Assembly (NCBI GenBank): GCA_019748235.1
Contig: JAIEPU010000139.1
Span: 1-64,000 of the forward strand
Direction: 5' to 3'
From: a bacterium
GTDB taxonomy: Bacteria > Planctomycetota > Planctomycetia > Kolteriales > Kolteriaceae
Length of the DNA stretch: 64,000 nucleotides
The notes under the pieces are model-generated. The model saw only the letters and a list, made by a program, of their open reading frames with translations, was not told the origin of the DNA and did not search any database. Shown here in pieces: positions 43,465 to 51,900 of this stretch (positions are counted from its first letter, which is position 1; each line of letters begins with the position of its first letter). The translations under genes were made by a program, and so were the position numbers.

Positions 43465-46400
43465 GTGACCACCGCTGCGTTCGAGTCCGTTCGCTCATCC
43501 AGTCAGACCCGAAGTCATCTCGAATCGATTCTTCGTGAACGAATCCTCGTGCTCGATGGTGCGACGGGGACAATGCTCCAAGCGCTGGGTGTTGATGATG
43601 CCAAAAGGCGCGGCGCGCGCTTCAAGGATCACCCGGCCGACCTAAAAAACTTGTATGACCTTCTCTGCCTGACCCAGCCTGACATCGTTCGCCAGATTCA
43701 CCAGGCTTATCTCGATGCCGGCGCGGACATCGTCGAGACCAACACATTCCAGGCCAACACCGTATCGCTCGTCGATTTCGATCTGACCGACATCGCCTAT
43801 GAGATGAACAAAGCAGGGGCCGAGATCGCTCGAAAGATCTGTGACGAGTACACAGAGCGAAACCCAAGCAAGCCTCGATTCGCCGCGGGAAGCATCGGCC
43901 CGACGAACCGCACTCTCTCCTTATCTCGCAAAGTCGAAGATCCCGGCGCGAGAGAGGTGACTTGGGATGAGATGGTGAAGTCCTACGAGGAACAGGTTCG
44001 CGGCCTCGTTGACGGCGGCGTGGACATTCTTCTCCCGGAAACCGGCTTTGACACGCTGAACATGAAAGCGTGCCTCTTCGCAATTTCTCGCGTCCTGAAC
44101 AAATACGACGTCGATGTGCCCGTCATTGTCTCAGGAACGATTCTCGAAGGAGGCCGGACCCTCAACGGACAAACGGCCGATGCTTTCTGGACAGCAGTCT
44201 CGCACTATCCACTCTTGGGAGTCGGATTCAACTGCGCTCTTGGCGGCGAACAGCTTCGCCCGCACCTCGAAGCACTCTCCAACTCGGCGGATGTCTTCAT
44301 TAGCGCTTACCCCAATGCGGGAATGCCGAATGGATTTGGTGGGTTCGATGACTCGCCGGAAAAGATGGCTGGGATCATCGGCAACTATTTGAAAGATGGA
44401 CTGGTCAATATCGTCGGTGGTTGCTGCGGCACGACGCCCGACTTCATTCGCAAGATCGCCGAAGTCGCCGCGGAGGCAAAACCTCGCAAGCCGAAAGCGC
44501 GAAAGTCGGTCTGTTCCCTCTCTGGGCTTGATGTCTTCAATATCGATCGATCGACCGGGTTCGTCATGATCGGCGAACGAACGAACGTCACCGGTTCACG
44601 AAAATTCGCACGTCTGATCAAAGAAGAAAAGTTCGACGAAGCTCTCTCCGTTGCTCGCCAACAGGTGGAAGCCGGCGCCAACGTCATTGACGTCAACATG
44701 GATGAAGGTCTCATCGACGGCGTCAAGGCGATCACCAGATTCCTTAATCTTCTCGCGGCCGAGCCCGATATCGCTCGCGTTCCGATCATGGTCGATAGTT
44801 CGAACTGGGATGTGATCGAAGCGGGGCTGAAGTGCCTGCAAGGAAAGGGAATCGTCAACTCGATCAGCCTCAAGGAAGGGGAAGAGAAATTCATCGAGGT
44901 CGCCCGGCTGGTCAAGCAGTATGGCGCTGCCGTCGTCGTGATGGCTTTTGATGAATCGGGCCAGGCGGTCACCGCCGATCACAAGGTCGAAATTTGTCTT
45001 CGCGCCCACAAGATCTTGACGGAAGTGGTCGGCTTCCACGACGAAGACATCATCTTCGATACCAACATCCTCACCATCGCCACCGGCATGTCGGAGCATA
45101 ACGACTACGCGGTCGAATTCTTCAATGCGGTTCGAGAACTCAAACGCCTGCTTCCCCGCTGCAAAACGAGTGGCGGCGTGAGTAATGTCTCGTTTTCCCT
45201 TCGCGGCAATGAAACCGTCCGGGAAGCAATCAACGCCGCCTTTCTTTATCACGCGATTCAAGCCGGGCTCGATATGGGGATCGTCAATGCCGGCCAGCTC
45301 AGCGTGTATGAGGAAATTCCCAAGGATATGCTCGAACGGATCGAGGATGTTCTTCTCAATCGCCGTCCTGATGCCACTGATCGCCTGATCGAATTCGCGG
45401 AGACCGTCAAGGCAAAGGACAAGTCGAAGGAGGGGGAAGCGGTCCTCGAGTGGCGACAAGCTTCGGTGGAGGAACGCCTCAAAACTGCGCTTTTAAAGGG
45501 CATTGCGGATTTCGTTGATCAGGATGTGGAGGAAGCGAGGCAGAAGTTTGCTCGCCCGCTCGACATCATCGAAGGCCCGTTGATGGACGGCATGAACATC
45601 GTCGGCGACCTTTTCGGTTCTGGCAAAATGTTCCTACCGCAAGTCGTCAAGAGTGCGCGCGTCATGAAGAAAGCGGTCGCCTACTTGATGCCGTTCATGG
45701 AAGCGGAACGACTCGCTTCAGGCACGACGCATCAAGCTCGGGGCAAGGTTTTGCTCGCGACCGTGAAAGGGGACGTGCATGACATCGGCAAGAACATCGT
45801 CGGCGTCGTCTTGGGATGCAATGACTACGAAGTCGTCGATCTCGGCGTGATGGTCCCGTGCGAGAAAATTCTTGAACGAGCCAAGGCGGAGAACGTCGAC
45901 TATATCGGCCTCTCGGGCCTGATCACCCCGTCACTCGAAGAGATGGTGCACGTCGCCAAAGAGATGCAGCGAGAGGGATTCAACATCCCACTGCTCATTG
46001 GTGGCGCGACGACCAGTGCCAAGCATACGGCCGTCAAGATTGCTCCGAGCTACGGGCTTGAGGTTATCCATGTGAAGGACGCATCTCGCGCCGTCGGAGT
46101 GGTCGATCGGCTGAACAAGCCGGAATCGCGTGCTCAATTCAATCGCGACAACAAAGCCGCCCAAGAGCGGGATCGTGTCGCGTACGCCGAAAGGCAACAG
46201 AAGAAACTCGTCTCCTATGCGGAAGCGTGCAACAAGCGATTTTCCATCGATTGGACCAAGACCGCGATCAACAAGCCGGAGTTCATCGGCGTGCGAGTGG
46301 CGGATTCGATTCCGCTGGAAGAGATCGTTCCCTTTATTGATTGGTCCCCCTTCTTCGCGGCTTGGGAACTACACGGAAAGTACCCGCAGATTTTGCAGGA

Positions 46401-47187
46401 CGCCAACGTCGGTGAAGAAGCTCGCAAGTTGCTTGCCGATGCGAAAGGCATGCTGAAGCGATTCATCGATGAGAAGCTCGTCACCGCCCGCGCCGTTCAC
46501 GGATTCTTCCCCGCGAACGCCGAGGGTGACGACGTCATTCTCTACACGGATGAGACTCGGACTGCCGAGCGTTGTCGCCTTCACATGCTTCGCCAGCAGT
46601 GGGAACGAAAGGGACAGGATACGTTCCGCTCACTAGCGGATTACATCGCACCCAAGTCAAGCGACCGCGCCGACTACATCGGTGCCTTCGCCGTGACCGC
46701 AGGGATCGGCCTCGACAAGTTTGTCGCCAAGCTCGAAGCGGATCACGATGATTACGCCTCAATCATGGCTAAAGCGCTCGCGGATCGATTGGCGGAAGCG
46801 CTCGCGGAGAAGCTGCACAAGGACGCTCGCGAGGAATGGGGTTTCGGCAGGTCCGAGAATCTCTCCAATGACGAATTGATTGACGAGAAGTATCGCGGCA
46901 TACGTCCCGCCCCCGGCTATCCCGCCTGTCCTGATCACACCGAGAAGGCGACTCTTTGGAAGTTGCTCGAAGCGGAGAAGCAAACCGGCATCAAACTGAC
47001 CGAGTCTTTTGCCATGTATCCTGCCGCCAGCGTGAGCGGTTGGTATTTCGGCAATCCAGAAGCTCGTTATTTCGCGGTCGATCGACTGACGCGCGATCAA
47101 GTCGAGGACTATGCTCGCCGCAAGCAGATGCCGCTCGCCCAGGTCGAACGGTGGCTCGCACCGAATCTCTCGTACGATCCTGACTAG
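43465..47187 (+). CDS. metH: Cobalamin-dependent methionine synthase
   Basis: A 1240-residue enzyme that transfers methyl from methyltetrahydrofolate to homocysteine through B12. GTG 43465 has GGAG ten bases upstream. Homocysteine domain with zinc Cys in VGFNCALGG and [11 protein letters not shown]. Pterin domain: [17 protein letters not shown] and [14 protein letters not shown]. The B12 domain has the DxHxxG signature at [10 protein letters not shown] (His772), with [15 protein letters not shown] after it. The activation domain has [16 protein letters not shown] and [15 protein letters not shown]. Length matches E. coli MetH (1227). The activating partner and folate enzymes are not in the window. 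Confidence 0.95.
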   Translation: MTTAAFESVRSSSQTRSHLESILRERILVLDGATGTMLQALGVDDAKRRGARFKDHPADLKNLYDLLCLTQPDIVRQIHQAYLDAGADIVETNTFQANTVSLVDFDLTDIAYEMNKAGAEIARKICDEYTERNPSKPRFAAGSIGPTNRTLSLSRKVEDPGAREVTWDEMVKSYEEQVRGLVDGGVDILLPETGFDTLNMKACLFAISRVLNKYDVDVPVIVSGTILEGGRTLNGQTADAFWTAVSHYPLLGVGFNCALGGEQLRPHLEALSNSADVFISAYPNAGMPNGFGGFDDSPEKMAGIIGNYLKDGLVNIVGGCCGTTPDFIRKIAEVAAEAKPRKPKARKSVCSLSGLDVFNIDRSTGFVMIGERTNVTGSRKFARLIKEEKFDEALSVARQQVEAGANVIDVNMDEGLIDGVKAITRFLNLLAAEPDIARVPIMVDSSNWDVIEAGLKCLQGKGIVNSISLKEGEEKFIEVARLVKQYGAAVVVMAFDESGQAVTADHKVEICLRAHKILTEVVGFHDEDIIFDTNILTIATGMSEHNDYAVEFFNAVRELKRLLPRCKTSGGVSNVSFSLRGNETVREAINAAFLYHAIQAGLDMGIVNAGQLSVYEEIPKDMLERIEDVLLNRRPDATDRLIEFAETVKAKDKSKEGEAVLEWRQASVEERLKTALLKGIADFVDQDVEEARQKFARPLDIIEGPLMDGMNIVGDLFGSGKMFLPQVVKSARVMKKAVAYLMPFMEAERLASGTTHQARGKVLLATVKGDVHDIGKNIVGVVLGCNDYEVVDLGVMVPCEKILERAKAENVDYIGLSGLITPSLEEMVHVAKEMQREGFNIPLLIGGATTSAKHTAVKIAPSYGLEVIHVKDASRAVGVVDRLNKPESRAQFNRDNKAAQERDRVAYAERQQKKLVSYAEACNKRFSIDWTKTAINKPEFIGVRVADSIPLEEIVPFIDWSPFFAAWELHGKYPQILQDANVGEEARKLLADAKGMLKRFIDEKLVTARAVHGFFPANAEGDDVILYTDETRTAERCRLHMLRQQWERKGQDTFRSLADYIAPKSSDRADYIGAFAVTAGIGLDKFVAKLEADHDDYASIMAKALADRLAEALAEKLHKDAREEWGFGRSENLSNDELIDEKYRGIRPAPGYPACPDHTEKATLWKLLEAEKQTGIKLTESFAMYPAASVSGWYFGNPEARYFAVDRLTRDQVEDYARRKQMPLAQVERWLAPNLSYDPD

Positions 47188-47518
47188 CGGGCATCGTTCC
47201 TCAGTTTTCGCACGACATGTTCAAGGGCTCGAGCCTTGATCATGCCCCACGCCGGAAGCACCCTGCAAACCTCATAGTCACTTTTCGTGGCTGGGTCGAA
47301 GCTGTAGGTCACGCAGACTCTGCGTGACAATGAGTGTCACCACGATGTCACGCATTGATCGAATTGAAATGAGGCTTTTCGTAGGCTGGGTCGTCTCGAC
47401 CCAGCAGATCGATTGTCGAAAGGCTGACGTGCTGGGTCGAGACGACCCAGCCTACGATAACTTCAGCCTTGAACATGCCACACGCTGATTAACAGAGGTT
47501 CGGGGCGCAAAGCGGAGT
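47188..47518. other. 331-bp gap after metH holding a repeat element
   Basis: Convergent spacer between metH and the leftward membrane-protein gene. It contains direct repeats, an internal hairpin and a large nested palindrome, listed separately. Confidence 0.6.
47233..47485. repeat. Nested palindrome element flanked by 20-bp direct repeats
   Basis: The element is bounded by two imperfect 20-bp direct repeats (47233-47252 and 47466-47485, 18 of 20 identical, beginning GCCTTGA and ending CACGC). Inside are two 28-bp inverted arms, perfect complements of each other, at 47379-47406 and 47430-47457 with a 23-nt spacer. Each arm is itself a hairpin: GCTGGGTCG, TCT or its complement, CGACCCAGC. Further left is a separate stem of 8 bp, GTCACGCA at 47308-47315 with TGCGTGAC at 47321-47328, and a third copy of GTCACGCA at 47347-47354. 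No open frame inside is credible. It resembles a REP/BIME-like or MITE-like repeat. Confidence 0.8.
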
Positions 47519-48241
47519 TTACGATGCTAGCATCGCGCGCCTGCCACGCCAAAGGGCAAGCAATCCAAAGGCGAGTGGCAATCCGAATTGAACCATTGCC
47601 ATGGGCGACGTGAACGTATGCGGTCCGATTCCAAAGCCGAGGGAGAGATGCCCTTTCGCCGCGCCGCTTGGAAACCCGAGATTAGATTGAAACGCGGCCG
47701 CCATCAAGGCAATGAGCAGGCACGACGCCAGTCCCCATTTCCACCCACGTAACGAATTCCGCGACAATCGAACGAAATACGTTGCTAGCGAGATCGGCGG
47801 CATTAGGACAAACGCGTACAGCATCGCGTACGCGCCGAAAATTGCCGTCGGCGTCCACTCACCACTCGAAGGAGTCAGCTCACCTCCCATCATCCACTTC
47901 GCTAGTTCCACTCCCCCAATGCCGAGTAAGAACATCCCGATCCACGCGACGATCGTTAGCGGAATTGGAGCGAGCAAGAACGTTACAACGGGATGACGAC
48001 CCGCGAACGTGCGCTTGCGAAACTCCTTCGCTGCCCTGTCGGCGAGTTCGCGCGGCTCTCCCAAACGATTGACAAGGCCACCAGAAAGTGAAGCATCCAT
48101 GCTCATTGCGTTCCCCTTTTCTTCAGAAAGATCGACCAAATGATCGTGCCATTCGTGAAGGAGTCGCTGAACGTAAGCCGACGAGAAGCCTCGGCTTTCC
48201 AGCTCCTTCCTCATGCGATTAAGAAACGGCTGGAAGTCCAT
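47519..48241 (-). CDS. Membrane protein of the PadR-associated HAAS type
   Basis: A 240-residue integral membrane protein. Residues about 1-75 form a helical cytosolic domain (FQPFLNRMRKELESRGFSSA, then LVDLSEEKGNAMS, LVNRLGEPRELADRA) that resembles the HAAS signalling domain next to PadR regulators. The remaining part has about four membrane helices (LTIVAWIGMFLLGIGG, AYAMLYAFVLMPPISL, LASCLLIALMAAAF, VQFGLPLAFGLLALW). The gene start overlaps the end of padR by 23 bp, so translation is coupled. PadR/HAAS pairs usually control stress or transport genes; the signal is unknown here. Confidence 0.82.
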   Translation of the reverse strand: MDFQPFLNRMRKELESRGFSSAYVQRLLHEWHDHLVDLSEEKGNAMSMDASLSGGLVNRLGEPRELADRAAKEFRKRTFAGRHPVVTFLLAPIPLTIVAWIGMFLLGIGGVELAKWMMGGELTPSSGEWTPTAIFGAYAMLYAFVLMPPISLATYFVRLSRNSLRGWKWGLASCLLIALMAAAFQSNLGFPSGAAKGHLSLGFGIGPHTFTSPMAMVQFGLPLAFGLLALWRGRRAMLAS

Positions 48242-48578
48242 CCTGGTGCCCCTCTAATATGTGGTTGACCGTATCCACGACCCGTTGCCAAGATTCGATC
48301 GTCTCAGCAAGTTTGCGTTTTCCGGGTGCGGTCACGCGATAAATCACGCGGCTTCGTCCGGCCACCGTCTCTCGTTTACTCGAAAGATGTCCGGCTTCTT
48401 CCAATCGGTGCAGCAAGGGATAGATGCATCCCTCGCCGAACTGGAATTGCTGTCCGCTCGACTCCTCGATCGCTCGCACCAGCTCGTAGCCGTACATCGG
48501 CCGCCGAGTCAAATGCTCGAGGATAAGGAGTTCCGGGATGCCGTTCAGAAAGTCAGGGTTGGTTCGTGTTCGTGTCAT
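48219..48578 (-). CDS. PadR family transcriptional regulator
   Basis: A 119-residue winged-HTH protein. Start at ATG 48578; ATG 48590 adds four residues but sits right on the AAGG SD-like element. The PadR signature PMYGYELVRAIEESSG is followed by EGCIYPLLHRLEEAGHL and the wing RSRVIYRVTAPGKRKL, then a short C-terminal helix ESWQRVVDTVNHIL for dimerisation. It is the first gene of a two-gene operon with the HAAS-type membrane protein. PadR proteins repress their own operon. Confidence 0.92.
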   Translation of the reverse strand: MTRTRTNPDFLNGIPELLILEHLTRRPMYGYELVRAIEESSGQQFQFGEGCIYPLLHRLEEAGHLSSKRETVAGRSRVIYRVTAPGKRKLAETIESWQRVVDTVNHILEGHQDGLPAVS

Positions 48579-48965
48579 GCGAGCCGCCATACCTTACGGT
48601 TCGAGGCATGACAATATCAATCGGCCCGTTTGATGTGAATTCGTGAGAAAAAGGAAATCACCGCGCAATACGGGATATCCGGGACATCTCGTTGAAGTTG
48701 TCTGATATGTTGGGCGCATTTCTTTGCGATTTGGGTGGCCTGGACAACTCGTTGTCCAGGTTGCGAAGCAACAAGAGGGCTGAATACGTGATGAATTCGA
48801 CAACTCTGATCACGTCAGTTATTGCCCGGTAAGAACATTCCCTCTTGTACCTTCGGCATCCAGCTTCCGCCTAGCCGCTAGCGCGCGGGGCGGCAATTGG
48901 AACAAGTTGTCTGGACCACCCAGCACACAATTTTACATGAGATCGTGTACAACAAAATTTTCAGG
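48579..48965. other. 387-bp region between the alpha-2-macroglobulin stop and padR
   Basis: Holds the padR promoter and a perfect 22-bp palindrome. No gene is recognised. Confidence 0.45.
48741..48762. repeat. Perfect palindrome (10-bp arms, TC centre)
   Basis: CCTGGACAAC at 48741-48750 and GTTGTCCAGG at 48753-48762 are exact complements with a 2-nt centre. About 150 bp further on, at 48905-48920, GTTGTCTGGACCACCC repeats the reverse complement of the left arm and its flank with 13 of 16 bases. Operator of the PadR regulator, or a terminator hairpin, are both possible. Confidence 0.55.
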
Positions 48966-51900
48966 CTACTGCTCCGCGGGGACATCGACGATGCGAATGA
49001 TGTTGCTGTCGCCGTTGCCACGAACGAAGGGGGCATACATGCATTCGCCGTGCGCGGGCAACGCATGGAACTCACCCGGAATCTCCGCGCGAAGCCGATA
49101 CGAGATCGCATGCTTTCCCTGATTCAGATAGCTCGCGAAGAAAGCGATTTTCTCATCCCGCAACTCCGTATGCGCTCCGAATCCGCCACCCCATTGGTAG
49201 CCACTTTGCAGATTTACCGGCTCGCAACCGGCGGGCTTTGGATCTTCGAACAGCAAGTACTCGAAGTTATTCTTCGCATCGACCGCGATCGTTACTTCGA
49301 TCAAATCGCCGCTCGTCAGATTGTCTCCCTCTTTGACAGCGACCTTGTCATATTCGATCTCGTCATACGTCTCATCAACCTGCTTCTTCTGCTCGGCGTT
49401 GTAAACCTTCCGAGTCTTCGTCACGGTTTTCGGAATCAGCTTCATGTACTGACGCGTCACATACAGCTCATTCCCCGCTGCCGTGATCTTCTCCTCCTTG
49501 GTGAAGAAGCGGGCATAGGCTCCCCAGTAAACGTTTCCTCGACCCTCCGCCTTGATGTTGATTTCCTTCGCGCCCGTCCCAAGTTCCTCGGCAGCGATGC
49601 GAAGTTCATCATCGAAGGTGAAAAGGTTCTCTTTGGTGACACGCGTCCGGCGTGCTTCGCGACCGTCGACGCTGACGATGATCGTCAGATCGGGATCGAG
49701 CTCCTGGGTTAGCCGGAGATAATCGGCGAGGGCGTAGTTCACGATGGCCGTGTCTTTGGTGCTGAACCACCGCGTTCCCTCGCGATTCCGAACCAGCCAA
49801 TTGACGATCTGCGGAATGAGGGGTGATTTCGGCTCGAGCTTGATGAGCGCCTTCAGGCTATAGCTCGTCGCCTCGGTTCCACTCTGATACCAGTAGAACC
49901 AGCCGCGCAGCTCGCCCCAGCTCGCGGTGCCTGTCTCTTTATCGATCCTCGCTCGATCCTTGATGTTTCCGAGAACGATGCTCGCTTCCTCCGCGAGCTC
50001 GCCCTCCGCCAGAGCCAACGCCAATAATGCTCGGGCATAGTCCGTCAAGTCGTCGCGGTTCTCGAACATTCGGCGCAGCTGTTTCGTCAGATCAGGCTCG
50101 CGCAGTCGAGCGCTATTGGCTTGGCCGATCGCATACAGCATGTAGGTCCGAAGCGAAGTATTATCCCCCTCTTGCCACGGATACTCCTTCACTGGGCCGG
50201 CCTCCGCCGCTTTCGCCGCCAGGAACGCAACTCCCCGGTCGATCATTCCCTCGGGGAGTGTCACACCCGAGTCACGCGCGAGTGCCAAGCCAGAGATCAC
50301 GTACGCGGTGAGATACGCGTTCGATTCCCCCTGCTTCCACCATCCCCAGCCGCCGTCACCATGTTGGAAATCTGCCAAACGATGAACGCCGGCCGCGATG
50401 ATCTTCACGAGTTCCTTTTCATCGACGACGGGATTCGCTCGGAACTTTTCGAGGCGTTCGCGAGTTCTCTTGTCGCCACTGTCGATCTTGGCGACTTCCG
50501 CGAGGTTCAGTCCGAGCTTCTTCAGTGTGTGTCCGGTCAGCACGGCCGGCACGAACCGGCTCATCGTCTGCTCGGTGCAGCCATAGGGATAGTCGATCAG
50601 ATAGGGGAGCGATTCAAGCATGACTCCCGCGATCGTCGGCGAGACTTTCACCACCAGCGATTGCGAATTCGGACGAATCTCCTTTGGAATGAGAAGCGAT
50701 GCCGTCGCGCTGCGAACACTTTCTGAACCAAGCAATATCCCGCTCTGCGCGAGGAGTTTCTCCGCGCCGTACTCGTAGACGGGAATCTCAAGACGCATCG
50801 CATCCGACTCTTCGGTCGAAAGCGCTTTCGCCGTGGCGCTCACCGTGCCAATCCGTGTCGGCTTGAAAACGAAATCGACTCGCTTCTCTCCCCCCGCCGG
50901 AATCTCGACGTCGTCAATCGCCTGCTTCAAATCGAGCGGCTTCGAATCGTTTTTCGCGGACCAAGCGGAGGTGTTGATGCCCAGCAACTCGAGCCCGCTC
51001 ACTTCGCTCATGTCGACGCGGACCTTCTTCGCGTGGTCAAGGTAGTTGTGGGCGATTGCACTCAGCACGACCTTGTCTCCTTCCACGAGGAAACGAGGAG
51101 CCTGCAGCCGAACGAGAATGTTCTTCTTCGTCCGAACTTCATGCGTCACTTCGCCGACGCGGTTCTTCAAGTCCGCGCCGATCGATTCGAGTTGCCACGT
51201 TGTGAGTGAGTCGGGGAACTTGATCTTGGCCGTCACCTTCCCGTCGGAACCGGTCACCAAGTGCGTGCTCCAGTAGACCGCGTCACGGAAGTCGGTCCGT
51301 GTCTCCGTCGGAGCCATGGCGGCCGCATCAAAGTCTTCACCCGCTTCCGCCATTCCTGGCGCCGCTTCCATCGGTGCGGCGGCCGGCATCGGCATACCCT
51401 TCGCCATTGCCATGTCGCGGCGGAATCTCGCACCGCCGACTCCACCACCCATTCCAAATTGTGGTTGCCTGTAGAACCACGTATTCTGCGGCACCTGGCT
51501 CCAGGAGCGGAAGAAGTAGGAACTGGTCGTCTGCACGCTGACGGGCCGCACTCGGCCGTAGAAATACTTGCGGATATCACCGCGAAGCTCGGGCTGGATG
51601 TAAAGAATGCTCGCATCAAACACCGAGAGGGAGAGTTCGACACCCGGCGCCGGCTTGCCACTGGAGTCAGTCGCCTCGATCGAGATCTCCGCTTCCTCGC
51701 GTGGCAAAAACTGCTGCTTCGGCGAGATGATCTTAACGGTCAGGAACTGCTCGACCGGCGGGACATGGATCGTCTCTTCGGTTTGGAAAATCTTGTTGTC
51801 GTGAATCGACACGGCCTTAATCGCAATTTGCGGCTGGAACGATTTCTCGACCGGCCACTCGACGACCGACTGGTTCCCTTCGACATAGACGATCTGCGAC

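Noticed and set aside
44596-45459. 287-codon frame antisense to metH
   Set aside because: It is opposite the pterin-binding domain of metH and shows no family features.
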